64,000 nt of DNA from Vreelandella sulfidaeris. GTDB taxonomy: Bacteria > Pseudomonadota > Gammaproteobacteria > Pseudomonadales > Halomonadaceae. The notes beneath the pieces were generated by a model. It saw only the letters and a program-made list of their open reading frames with translations. It had not been told where the DNA came from and ran no database searches. Position numbers and translations under genes: made by a program. Positions 19,919 through 30,343 of this stretch are shown here, piece by piece. Every line of letters starts with the position of its first letter. The stretch's first letter is position 1. Location of the stretch: the NCBI GenBank assembly GCA_007182875.1, contig AP019514.1, positions 1,240,001 to 1,304,000 of the forward strand, given 5' to 3'.

Positions 19919-22900
19919 TTAACCCGCACAGATTTCAGTACCAAGGCCTGCGACATAGCGGCGATACCTAGTCTTGGATTCAGCAACTTGCGGGTCTCCC
20001 ATGCCTGATATTCTGTCCATAAACTTATCCAGGTCACTCTTATGGTTCTGGTAAGCCGAGTCTGGGTAGTCATGCGGCGGCTGGCCGTTCTCAGTCATTC
20101 TGACCACTGCTTTGGTAAACAGGTACTGCGAAGGGGTAGGGGTTTCCCGACTAAAGCGGCAGAGGGGGCCATAAACGTTCATGGTGACGCCCTCCACGAT
20201 CCAACCCAAGCAGTTGGCAATGGCGATTTGCTGAAAGTCCAGCGCTTCCTGAGCATTAAAGCGTTGTCTATTGACACCACTCCTGCCTCTACCAGGCTCT
20301 TCTACTTCAAACTCTTGTGGATTGCTGATAAGCAGGTAAAGCAGAGACCCTAGCGCTTCGGGAGTTAATTGCTGAACCCAACTGGCTATCTGTTCGCGTC
20401 GTTCAGCACGAATGGCTTCTACGATTTCAAACGCAATCGGCCCCGCATTCTGCCCACCGGTCATGGCGCTGTAGAGACGCTCGATACCCGCTTGCCCACG
20501 GGCAGCGAGCAGGCCTACGTTAAGCAGGGTGGTGGTGGCGAGATAGCCTAGCCGGCCCATGCTATGGTAGGCGTCATCATCAATCCAATCGGGTTGGACG
20601 TAGTTGTTATCCACCATGGCGCGATGGAGCATCACTAGCCACAAATCCAGGCTGTCGATATCCAGTTCGACGGAAAAACTGCCCCAGCTCCTTTGCCGAT
20701 CACGACGCGTGCAGCCATACGTAACACGAACTTGCCGTTCTGCATGCCCAGTGCAAGACCGAGCTTGCCACCTAAGCCTTCAGCCACTTCCATCGCAAGG
20801 GTGGCAGTGCCAAGTTTGCGCCACCCCGTCAGTGACTGACTGGCGCGCTGCATGTTCATCTCGGAGCGCGCCGCCCGGTTGGGGAGGATGCGTTCCAGGT
20901 TAGCGGGTGGCTCCCAGCTTAATGCGCAGCGGGTTTCGATACTCAGCCGGGCACCGGCAAAGGCCTCGATGGTTGCGCCTTCGGCTTCCCGTTTTGCCCA
21001 ATCGACACCACTCACGCTGAGGCCTTCCTCGCCAAGGGAGATGCCCGTCTCGGCCGCCAGTGCTAGGCTGGCACCCGCAAACCCTTTGGCAACGGCGTCC
21101 ACGACTAAGACATAGCGGCCTAATGCGCGCTGTTCATCAACCTCGGAGAGGGTGGCGACCACCTGTTGAGCCTGATCTTCTCGCGGCAGGACTAGTCGCC
21201 CTAGTGGCAGCTCCCCGCGCCAGGCTAAAGGTGCCCTTGGTCTCCCAGCGATAGGTGGCCTCGACAGAACTCTTGTTTGAATCACTATCATCGAGTTGCC
21301 ACATACCATTGGAAGGCCGCTTGATGGCAAGCTCGTCGCGCCGTGTGGTCTTCAGCCCGTTACTTCCGCCACTGCTCATTTCCAGTTCGCCGTCTAAGAA
21401 CGTCAGTGTGGGTTGCTGGGCGACGACATCCCAGGGGTATCGCGGTCGCCGTCACTGCGCGGTTCGTTGAGATCAAACCTGTCCATGCCGACCAGCCGCA
21501 TCATCTGGGCCTGAGCGCTGGCGTCGAACAGGCGCAGCCGTTCACGGCTCGGGCCGGTGAACAGAATTTTCTGCAGCGCGGCTCCCCACTGTTCTTTACT
21601 GGCGCCGTCGAGAGAGTCAACTTCATGCCCTGCTCCTCAAGGTAGGCGAAGAAGCTTTCAGGCTGAAAAAAACCCAACGGCTCTTCATGCCAGTCGAAAC
21701 GATGCTCTATTGGCTCACAGCCACGCCCTTGCAGCCATTGGGAGAGCGCGCTTTCAGGCGCCTCCCATAACTTTGCAGGCAATACCCCGTCCGCACCCAT
21801 GGCATTATCCAGCCGTTGCCGCTCGGTTTGGGTCATGGCGGGCATCAACTGATAAAGGCTGAGGTGACTGAGCGACTGGCCTGCCTGGGGTGAGCTAAAC
21901 TCGCGTAATGGGAAATCACGGCGAACCAGCAGCTCGATCTTGCGCTTCTGGTAGCCCATAGCATGGCGGTCGTCTTCTATATCGGTATGCCAGATAAGGA
22001 CGCGACCAGGCTCCATCTTGCTGACGGCGTCATCGGCCTGTGTGAACAGATCGCTTAGCGTCTCTTGGAGGCTTTCATAATGTTGCCGTTCTTGTTCGAA
22101 CAAAAGATAGGCAGCTTGGTATTGCCGGCGGTGCCGCTTTCCCATTCGCTGAGTTTTCCTCAACCGCCTGGTGTAACTCGACGCTTTGCTTGAGCACTTT
22201 GCAGTGTATGTGTCGAAGGCACTGACACCCTCGTCCAGCGACTCTGTTTCGACGTTGGCTGCCGATAGCGCCAGTTCGGGGTGGCGATACCGAGCGAAGC
22301 AAGGGTGAGGATACTCTCGAGATAGTCGCTATACTTGCTTTCCTGCTGCTCAGAGAGCTGCTGGACGTGGCCCACAAAGTTACATTGCTGCGCTGCCTCG
22401 TCAGGCGGCATGGATTCGCACAAACCAATGAAGGTTTGATACTCGGCGAGCACCTCTTGCAGCGAGAAGGGAGTGGCTTCTCCTTCGCTTCCAGGGTTGA
22501 AGTGATACTCGCGCTGAGCCAAGGCCCGGCACGAACGGTAGGTTTCCAACGCCTGCTCGATTTCTGTTTCCCAGGGGCCATAGTAGTTTTCACCTTCGAT
22601 ACTATAGCCCGCTTCCTGCGCGCGATTTAGGCCCGCTTGGTAAAGGTCACGCAGTTCGTCTTCCAGGCGCACAGCGCTGGGGTCTCTGAATTGTCGCGCT
22701 AAGTGATCCAATAACGCGGGCGTCGTGAATTGCCATAGCAAAGAGCGTTGGCGCGCAATGCGATCTTCCAAGCTCTCTTGGTCAACAGAGGTAATTTCAA
22801 TTAGCTGTTCGAAACACGACTGATAACGTGCTCTTTCGCTGTCGTCGAGGAAGTTTTCGGCCCGGGTCGGCAGTAGGCACTCCATTAAGCCTGCTTCTTC

Positions 22901-23167
22901 GTTGAGTACCCGAAGTCGCTCGGTGGCATCCTCTTCTTGTGTCCACGCCTTAAGCTGTTCTGCGGCTTCCAGTAAGATGTCTGAGACCTCTTCCGTCAGT
23001 AACCAGAACGTATGCGTTCCTGGCAGATACAGAATATCGGCCCAGCATTGCTCTTTGCAGACGTGCGCTGCGCTTTTCCCTGCGCTTTCGCCGTCAGATT
23101 CCGGTGGCTCAAAGATGTTGACCACCATCGGGTCAAGATGGCGCTCTGAGGTTTGCTCAGTACTCAT
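19919..23167 (-). CDS. Putative T6SS cargo effector of unknown family, frameshifted
   Basis: About 1080 aa after repair. The first ~550 residues are acidic and helix/coiled-coil rich (LLEAAEQLKAWTQEEDATERL, QYQAAYLLFEQERQHYESL). The central part is glycine/alanine rich (AVAKGFAGASLALAAETGIS, EVAEGLGGKLGLALGMQNG). The C-terminal ~230 residues are helical (GYLATTTLLNVGLLAARG, FLFTKAVVRM-like QYLFTKAVVRM). I recognise no catalytic domain. Start ATG 23167 overlaps the adaptor stop as ATGA. Breaks near 22274 (C4), 21615, 21433, 21228, 20680 and probably others. The position behind VgrG and DUF4123 and ahead of exported Sel1 proteins is the basis for calling it a cargo effector. VasX-like membrane-active and Tle-like lipase effectors are alternatives, but their motifs are not visible. 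Confidence 0.7.
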
Positions 23168-23982
23168 AACAGGCGCTCCAACTGCTGTACTTTTGGCGTG
23201 AAGAAAGGGGCGTGTTCAGAATGTCGTCTATCTGAATATGCAGCCTTTCGCCTTCGTCCGTAATAATGGGCAATAGCCGCTTTAAATGATCCGAGCGGCT
23301 GATGCCTGCCTGCATCGCTGTTTTCATCCGTGCCAACCAAGCATTGGGTAAAGAAGCTAGCGGTGTCTTCGTCATTCGGCTCAGCCACCACGCCTGTTGG
23401 CTCTCCTTCAACGCGGCTTCCATATCTACAGTAAGCTGCCAGCGATCAGGGCAGGGGACGTTGGCGCATCGGCCTGCCAAATAGACCACTGACCCTGGGG
23501 TGTGGGGGTGGCGACTCGGTCTAGCGGGTTTAACCAGTGTGAGTAAAAATTGGCTGGAGCGCTGGCGAGCAGGACGGTCCATACGGCGGGCTGCTGAAGG
23601 TTGATCAGTGATTTGCCGCCGTGGGGGTCATCCAGTACAAAAGGGCACGCAAGTGGTCAGCAATGCTTTGCAGGTTTTGATCTGCCGGTGGTTGGCATAC
23701 CCATCCCAAGCGTTGCTGGCAGAGCGATTGTGCGTAACGCCATGCTTCACTGTCTGTATCTATCTCAAACAACCACGGGCTGGCATCGTTTAACAACGAT
23801 AAAGCTGTACCGGCAAAGAGCGTGATGAAATCGTGTTTGCCAGGCATATCCAGCAAAGGCCTGCACTGCTCAGGCGACCGGCGCTGGTCCAGTACCACAA
23901 ATCCACGCTGGCCTGTCACCATCTCCGCAAGGTTGTCCGCCGGGTAACAGCGTTCGGCAAGTTGGTTTAACCAGCCAGACAT
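23164..23982 (-). CDS. DUF4123 T6SS effector adaptor/chaperone, frameshifted
   Basis: About 272 aa. DUF4123 (Tap/TEC) proteins bind a cognate effector and load it on VgrG. Typical features: GRGLP-less start [46 protein letters not shown], and the C-terminal part DDILNTPFFTPKVQQLERLL. The gene starts inside the 3' end of vgrG (16-bp overlap) and its TGA overlaps the effector ATG. Breaks near 23590 (poly-G), 23446 and the C4 run near 23213-23216. The overlaps on both sides indicate one translationally coupled VgrG-adaptor-effector unit. Confidence 0.85.
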
Positions 23983-26041
23983 GGGCAATCCTCGCGCGAG
24001 CACTGGGTGTCATTGATCTTGCCGCAGAGCGGCATGATGGCCGCTTCGCTTAGCTGGTAATCCTTTAGCTTGGGAAGCGAGGTGGGCGGTATCGGCTCGT
24101 GCACCTCCGCCACCGCATGCCCTGGCAGCAGCGGACCTTCCACCGCCTGGCCGGAGCCGTTGCTGGGGCTGCCGCCTGCGTTGACGCGTACCTTGGGACC
24201 AACGATGGTGACGCCGCTGCCGTCCAGCTTGAGGAAGCTGCCGCCGGCGTTGAGGGTCAATTCGTTACCGGCTTCGAGCACCACCTTGTGGCCGGCCTTG
24301 ATGTGCAGTTCGCGGCCGCTTTCGCTTAGCCAGGCTTGTCCTGCGTTGACATGCAGGGTGCCTTGTACCGTGAGGTGCTGCTGGCCTTCGGTATGTTCGA
24401 AACGGTTGCCGTGCACCGTGTGGTGATTGTCGTTGTCGATCTCGCTGATGCGGTCGTTCTTTACCTGCAAAAAAGCTGTCGTGGCGGATTTCTTCAACAC
24501 GGTCATTAAGCGTCAGCAGCTCAAGGTCTTTCTGGGCGTGGAGCCAGATCTGCTCTTCGCCGGCTTCGTCCTCAAAGCGCAGTTCGTTGAAGCCCTCGGC
24601 CTTGTGGCTTTGGGTGCGCAGTACCGTGCGGGTCTTGTGTTCGGGCAGCGGGTAGGGCGCGGTATTCACCGCATGGTAGGTGCGCCCGATGACCAGCGGC
24701 TGGTCGGGATCGCCTTCCAGAAAGGAAACAATCACTTCGTGCCCAATGCGCGGAATGGCGATGCTGCCGTAGCCGCCACCTGACCAGCCTTGGGTGACGC
24801 GTACCCAGCAGCTAGCCGTGTCATTTGGCTCTGCATAGCGATCCCAGGGGAGCTGGACCTTGACCCGGCCGTGTTCGTCGCAGTGAATCTCTTCGCCGTC
24901 GGGGCCGACCACAAAGGCGACCTGAGGGCCATCGACGCGGGGTTTAGGGGTGGGCGTCGCCCGCCAGGGCATCGCCGGGAATCAGCGTGACCTGATTGTG
25001 GTAACGGGTCATCCCGGCACTGTCTGATTGGGTGATACCGTCTTCTTCCAGTGCCTGGGGTTGCTCGCCGTGGTGAGTCACGCTAATGGTCTGCCAGTCG
25101 CGGTTGAGGCTGTCGGTGTCGTGGTCGGTCAGCGTGAAGCGCACACCGGGGCGAGTTCGGGCAGGTCGCTTTCGGCGTTGGCGGTGAGCGCTTCCCGGCG
25201 CAGCTGCTCTAGGCGAATACGGGTGAACGGCTGACCGGAGGCGTCCTGCTTATAACGGCCGGGGTAGTCGTAGTGTTCGTAGTCAGCATTCTGACCATGC
25301 GCTTCTACATCGCGGCCTAGATGTTCATGTAACTGCGCATAGGCGGGATTTTTAAAGCTGTAATCTTTTTAGCGTGGCGGAAGCGGCAGCGACCCGAGCG
25401 GTGTGGCTTAGCTTACGCACATGGCGGGTGGGAGCGGGGCCACCGGCGCGGCTGTTGTAAGGCCGTTCGCCGAGATTGGTCAGTACCTGAGGGTCATCGG
25501 CGAAGACCAGCCGGTGGCTGCTCTCTGCAAATTCATGGAAGTAGAACAGGCCTTCTTCTGCGGCCAGGCGCTCGATAAAGGCGAGATCCGTCTCGCGGTA
25601 TTGCACGCAGTATTCGCGCTCGGGGAGCTCGCGAGTGACCGCAAAGGCCACGTCGCGGATGCCGCGCTCGTCGCACAGGGTATTGATGATGGTGAGCGGG
25701 TCGACTTTCTGGAAGATGCGCGAGTTGTGGCGCAGTGAAAGCCGCCATAGCGCCGGGCGCAGTACCAGGGAGTAGAAGGTACGTCGGTGGCCGCGGTCAC
25801 CCCGGCCAAACTCGCTGACGATACCGTGCACCCGGCGCAGCGGTTCGCCGTCCTGCCAGATGGTGAGTGTGGCTCCACGATCCAGGAGGTCGGCAGCATC
25901 AAGATTGCCGTCGTGACTGGCTAAGTGAATGGCGAGCTCAAAGGGCTGGGAGAGCGCTTCGCGGTGGGTAAAATCAATCACCGCCAAATTATCAACGCCG
26001 GATAAGGTTAGAGTAAATTGCAAACCGGTGCTGAGTGCCAT
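23967..26041 (-). CDS. vgrG: T6SS spike protein VgrG, frameshifted
   Basis: About 690 aa. Trimeric spike at the tip of the Hcp tube. The N-terminal gp27-like part ([61 protein letters not shown]) leads to the gp5 OB-fold ([58 protein letters not shown]) and a DUF2345-type beta-helix ([22 protein letters not shown]). The last 20 residues are cysteine-rich (PLCGK...C...CPC). Start ATG 26041 has GGAGG upstream. Breaks near 25365 (A5), 25155, 24965 and 24472. No other T6SS structural gene is in the window, so this is an orphan vgrG island. Confidence 0.93.
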
Positions 26042-26143
26042 GCACCCTCCAGAATAATCGCTAAACGTAGCAAAGATAAATGAGAAGCGATCAGCATAGC
26101 GAGGCAGCCGCGGCGCACAACCCTGGAATGACAAGTCACCACA

Positions 26144-26167
26144 ATCTCTTACATATATATAAGAGAT
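26144..26167. promoter_or_regulatory. Perfect 8-bp inverted repeat upstream of vgrG
   Basis: ATCTCTTA (26144-26151) and TAAGAGAT (26160-26167) flank an alternating CATATATA spacer, about 100 bp upstream of the vgrG ATG. This is the shape of a dimeric regulator site. There is no T-tract, so a terminator is unlikely. Confidence 0.45.
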
Positions 26168-26225
26168 GGCTTACAAAATTTTAAGTGATGGCTTACAGCT
26201 TAAAAAAATTAAGTAATGGTTTGCT
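26161..26225. repeat. Three imperfect direct repeats upstream of vgrG
   Basis: AAGAGATGGCTTACA (26161-26175), AAGTGATGGCTTACA (26183-26197) and AAGTAATGGTTTGCT (26211-26225), spaced 22 and 28 bp apart and separated by A/T runs. The first overlaps the right arm of the inverted repeat. They may be binding sites for a regulator of the island. Confidence 0.5.
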
Positions 26226-26445
26226 AAAAATGGTAGTGCATTTAGCGCCGGAATTTAATTCAGGGGTAAGTGTAGAAAAGTTTTTAATAGCAATGTTATT
26301 CGATAGCTAAAAACTGCATTTTAGCGTCTATTTCCAGCAGCATATTGGCACTGGAGTTGATTTCGTGCCTGTCGGGCGTCTCTCTAATTACGCGGGAGTC
26401 TACGAAGAACAAGTTGGCACGACAGCTACACCATGCGTCCATTTA

Positions 26446-27306
26446 TTAAAGCCTAAACCCTTCAGCAATATGCTCGGCCAAACTATCGATAATGGGCGAC
26501 TGGGTAGATGAGGTGCGCAGTAGAACAATGGAGGCCTCTGGCAGGGCAGGAAACCCCCTCTTTTCACCCCAATATTTGCATATCGGCAGTGACCAGACTG
26601 CGCATCCAGGCAGAGACGGCCAGTCCCGCGCCAACAACGGCTTGCAAGGTAGCCAAGCTGGGGCTGCTGTAAGCAATTCGATAGGTTCGTCCTGCGCGGT
26701 CTAGCGCATTACAAGCGTGGCGACGGCAAAAGCAGGGTGCCTCGAACAGCGCAAGCGGCACGGGTGTTTGTAAATGTGTGCTGTGACTCTCAGCTGAAAC
26801 CCACACCGTCGTCTCGCGCCTTAAAATAGTGCCCACTTCGTCGCCTATCTCCCGCGTCATAATGATCAGGTCAAGGCTTTCCTGAGGCTGCTGGGAGAGC
26901 ACGGAAGAGGGCGCGCAGTGCACATCAACATCCACCAGTGGCCAAGCTTGGGAAAAGGTTTTGAGAATGCCGGGCAGAAATCGCATCACATAATCATCCG
27001 GCACGCCCAAGCGTACACGCCCCACCATGTCCGGCTGGCGCAACAGCGTCAGTGCCTCACCCTGCAGCGATAAAATCTTGCGTGCATAGCCAAGTAGCGT
27101 ATGGCCCTCGCTGGTTAACAGTAGTTGGCGATTCTGGCGCACAAAAGTGGGCGCTCGATCACGTCCTCTTCCAGGCGTTTCATCTGCATGCTGACGGCGG
27201 ATTGGGTGCGATTGACCGTCTGGGCGGCGCGGGTGAATCCGCCCTGGTCAACTATTGCCACAAAGGTACGCAGCAGTTCGTGATCGATGGTGGGTAGTGT
27301 AGCCAT
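26446..27306 (-). CDS. LysR-family transcriptional regulator, frameshifted
   Basis: About 287 aa. N-terminal winged helix-turn-helix ([36 protein letters not shown], the LysR signature), then an effector domain ([21 protein letters not shown]). Breaks near 27150 (T-run; repair gives [15 protein letters not shown]) and 26575 (G4; repair gives [15 protein letters not shown]). Start ATG 27306. Transcribed away from the DUF1127 gene, with 120 bp between them. LysR genes are often divergent from such small genes in Pseudomonas and Halomonas. The regulated target is unknown. Confidence 0.88.
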
Positions 27307-27426
27307 GATATCAATCTTATTGATGTAGAGTATAAGGAGTATTCGTTGGATTGATTTTAGACGCTGCTCAATACTTCCTTCAACGCTTATTTGCTATGCC
27401 GTGTAAGCGGCTATAAGGAGCTTGAA

Positions 27427-27657
27427 ATGGAGTGTTCAGTCGAAACTCATCAAACCGCCCAACGCCAGCAGGCGGAGCAGTGTGTAAGCAAGGTAACTTG
27501 GGGGGAGAGGTTCTATCGGTGGCGGCAACTGCGTCGAGAGCGCTATGCATTGCGCCACTTGAGCGACGATATGCTGAAAGATATTGGCATCAGCCGCGAT
27601 GACGTTCACCGTGAATCGCATCGGCCGTTTTGGGATGACAGAGGCTGGCGTCGTTAG
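27427..27657 (+). CDS. DUF1127 (YjiS-like) small protein
   Basis: 76 aa, intact. The DUF1127 motif is at the C-terminus: LRHLSDDMLKDIGISRDDVHRE, preceded by WRQLRRERYA. DUF1127 proteins are small, Arg-rich, often stress-induced, and a few bind RNA or modulate metabolism. The role here is unknown. ATG 27427 was chosen because AAGGAG lies 8 bases upstream, over an upstream alternative at 27391. Confidence 0.85.
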   Translation: MECSVETHQTAQRQQAEQCVSKVTWGERFYRWRQLRRERYALRHLSDDMLKDIGISRDDVHRESHRPFWDDRGWRR

Positions 27658-27670
27658 CAAGCCGCCGGTT

Positions 27671-27740
27671 GAGATTGCCGCGTCGCTGCGCTCCTCGCAA
27701 TGACAAGCGGGGGTCATTGCGAACGTAGTGAAGCAATCTC
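27671..27740. repeat. REP-like palindromic element (GAGATTGC...GCAATCTC)
   Basis: The left arm begins GAGATTGC and ends TCGCAATGAC (27671-27704). The right arm begins GTCATTGCGA and ends GCAATCTC (27713-27740). The arms are imperfect reverse complements around a short G-rich spacer. Elements with this GTCATTGCGA...GCAATCTC signature recur between genes in many bacterial genomes. It may act as a transcription or mRNA boundary after the DUF1127 gene. Confidence 0.7.
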
Positions 27741-27826
27741 GGGCTACTCTTAAGGTCATGCCAGCCATGGTGGGTTTGTGATACCTTGTGGGCACTAAAA
27801 AATGCTGCATGAGTTAGTTGCAATTT

Positions 27827-30177
27827 ATGGATGTCAATCAGCGTATTATTTCCCGCCTGGCCACCGAGCTAAGCGTAAGACCCGAACAAGTCGCCGCCAC
27901 GGTGGAGCTGTTGGATGGCGGCGCCACCGTGCCGTTTATTGCCCGTTACCGTAAAGAAGTCACCGGCGCGCTGGACGATATCCAACTGCGCCAACTGGAC
28001 GAGCGCCTGCGTTACCTGCGCGAGTTGGAAGAGCGCCGCGTCGCCGTTCTCGCTGCCATCGATGAACAGGGCAAGCTCGATGCCACGCTGAAAGCGAGTA
28101 TCGAGGCCGCTGAGACCAAGCAGCGGCTGGAAGATTTATACCTTCCCTTCAAAAGAAGCGTCGTACCAAGGCGCAGATTGCGCGTGAGGCGGGGTTAGAG
28201 CCGCTGGCCGATGCGTTGCTCGCCGATCCAACGCTTAATCCAGAAAGCGAAGCGGAAAAGTATCTGCGCCCAGCAGAGGGCGATATTCCCGCCATCGAAG
28301 ATGCGAAAGCGGCTTTGGATGGCGCCAAGCAGATTTTGATGGAGCGCTTTGCAGAAGACCCCGAGCTGATTGGCCAACTGCGTGAACGCCTCTGGCAGGA
28401 GGGCGAGTTAAGCGCACGCGTACTGGAAGGCAAGCAGCAGGAGGGCGCCAAGTTCTCCGACTACTTCGAGCACGATGAAAAACTCGCCAAGGCGCCTTCT
28501 CACCGCGCTCTGGCGATGTTCCGGGCGCGAAACGAAGGTGTGTTGAGCCTATCAATCCGCCTGCCCGGTGAAGAGGAAGCGCCGGTGCACCCCGCTCAGG
28601 TGACGATTGCCAAGCAGTTTGGCATCAGCGACCAGGGCCGCCCGGCGGATAAGTGGCTCTCTGAAGTGGTCCGCTGGACCTGGCGCGTGAAGCTCTACAC
28701 TGCACTTGAAACCGAGCTGCTGGGCCGCCTGCGCGAACAGGCCGAGCTCACAGCGATCGAAGTCTTTGCTGCCAACCTGAAAGATTTACTGCTGGCCGCA
28801 CCGGCGGGCAGAAAGTGACGCTGGCCATCGACCCCGGTCAGCGCACCGGCTGTAAGGTCGCAGTGATCGATGCCACCGGCCAGTTTGTCGGCCACACCAC
28901 CATCTATCCCCATGCGCCGCAAAACCAGTGGAATGAAGCATTGAGCGTGCTGGCGAAGCTGGTCAAACAGCACGGCGTTGAGCTGATTGCGGTAGGCAAC
29001 GGTACCGCCAGCCGTGAAACCGACAAGCTGGTCGGCGAACTACTCAAAGCGCTGGCCCCCGCACACCGCTTAAGCAAAGTGATGGTCTCTGAGGCGGGCG
29101 CTTCGGTCTATTCCGCTTCTGAGTATGCCTCGCGGAAATGCCCGATCTGGATGTCACCGTGCGCGGTGCCGTCTCGATTGGTCGTCGTCTGCAAGATCCT
29201 CTCGCCGAGTTGGTTAAAATCGAGCCCAAGTCGATTGGTGTAGGCCAATACCAGCACGATGTTTCCCAGGTGCAGCTATCGCGTAGCCTGGAAGTGGTGA
29301 TTGAGGACTGTGTTAACGCCGTGGGCGTCGATCTCAATACTGCCTCCAGTGCGCTGCTTTCGCGAGTGGCTGGTTTGAGCACTGCGCTGGCCGAAAATAT
29401 TGTTGCCCAGCGCAACGTTAAAGGCGCTTTCAAAGCCGTAAAGAGCTGCTTGAAGTCAGCCGCTTGGGTGCAAAAACCTTTGAGCAGTGCGCTGGTTTCC
29501 TGCGTATTCATAATGCCGACAACCCTCTGGATGCCAGCTCCGTTCACCCGGAAGCTTACCCCTTGGTTGAACGTATCGCCAAGCAGAGCGGCCGTGAAGT
29601 GCGCGGTTTGATTGGCGACAGCGCCGCGCTGAAAGCGTTGAAGCCCGCCGACTTTGCCGATGAGCGCTTTGGTGTGCCCACGGTGAGCGACATTCTTAAA
29701 GAGCTGGACAAGCCTGGCCGCGATCCGCGCCCGGAATTTAAAGCCGCCGAGTTCCGCGAAGGAGTCGAAACGCTTAATGACCTCAAACTAGGGATGGTGC
29801 TGGAAGGCACGGTGACCAACGTGACGCACTTCGGCGCCTTTGTGGATATTGGTGTTCACCAGGACGGCCTGGTGCACATCTCAGCACTCTCGGATCGCTT
29901 TATCGACGACCCACGCAGCGTGGTGAAAGCCGGAGACATCGTCACCGTCAAGGTCATGAGTGTGGATATTCCGCGTAAGCGGGTAGGGCTATCGATGCGT
30001 CTGGATGATCAGCCGGAGTCTGAAACGGGTGGCGCTGAAATTGATCAGCGGAACACATCGCGTAAGCCCGCTCGCAGCCAGCGCAGCAGTGCAAAGCCTG
30101 CTGAAGCACCGGCGCCAATGGGCGCGCTAGGCGCCGCGCTGTTAAAACGCGCGGCGGCAAATAGTCGCGCACTTTGA
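27827..30177 (+). CDS. tex: S1 RNA-binding transcription accessory protein Tex, frameshifted
   Basis: Nucleic-acid-binding protein of the Tex/YhgF family, about 784 aa. N-terminal helical region ([37 protein letters not shown] in two pieces), YqgF-like RNase-H fold ([17 protein letters not shown]), tandem HhH segment ([22 protein letters not shown]), and a C-terminal S1 domain ([31 protein letters not shown]). Start ATG 27827; a TTG nine bases upstream is less likely. Breaks: A4 near 28149-28152, G-run near 28806, near 29134 (two bases) and A-run near 29440. Each repair restores consensus. Confidence 0.93.
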
Positions 30178-30303
30178 AAGCTAATGTTTTGAAAAGCGTC
30201 GTGTCTTGAAATAAACCGCGTCTTGAAAAACGATCGTTGCCGCCATATCCTGTTGTCTACTGTCGAGACAGCGATGATGGCGATGCCACCTGACTACACC
30301 AAG

Positions 30304-30323
30304 GCCCGCTCACAGCGGGCTTT
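30304..30323 (+). terminator. Hairpin between tex and gshA
   Basis: GCCCGCT (30304-30310) and AGCGGGC (30314-30320) enclose CAC and are followed by TTT. It lies only 10 bases before the gshA ribosome-binding site, so it may end tex transcripts or act within the gshA leader. Confidence 0.5.
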
Positions 30324-30343
30324 ACTGACAAGGAGTGTTCACC

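Larger units (their letters stand above)
26042..26445. other. AT-rich vgrG upstream region
   Basis: 404 bases between vgrG and the LysR gene 3' end. It is markedly AT-rich from about 26140 to 26320. It contains the inverted repeat and the threefold direct repeat listed separately. No ORF with family resemblance was found. Confidence 0.5.

Noticed and set aside
20635..21330. Separate small genes within the effector region
   Set aside because: The pieces join into one continuous protein after single-base repairs, and no internal ribosome-binding sites were found.
16565..23167. Whole T6SS cargo region as a pseudogene graveyard
   Set aside because: Break density is similar to that in essential genes nearby. 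Only the fourth Sel1 copy shows a real structural loss that base repair cannot fix.
27427..27657. Toxin-antitoxin component
   Set aside because: The DUF1127 motif is clear and no partner gene is adjacent.
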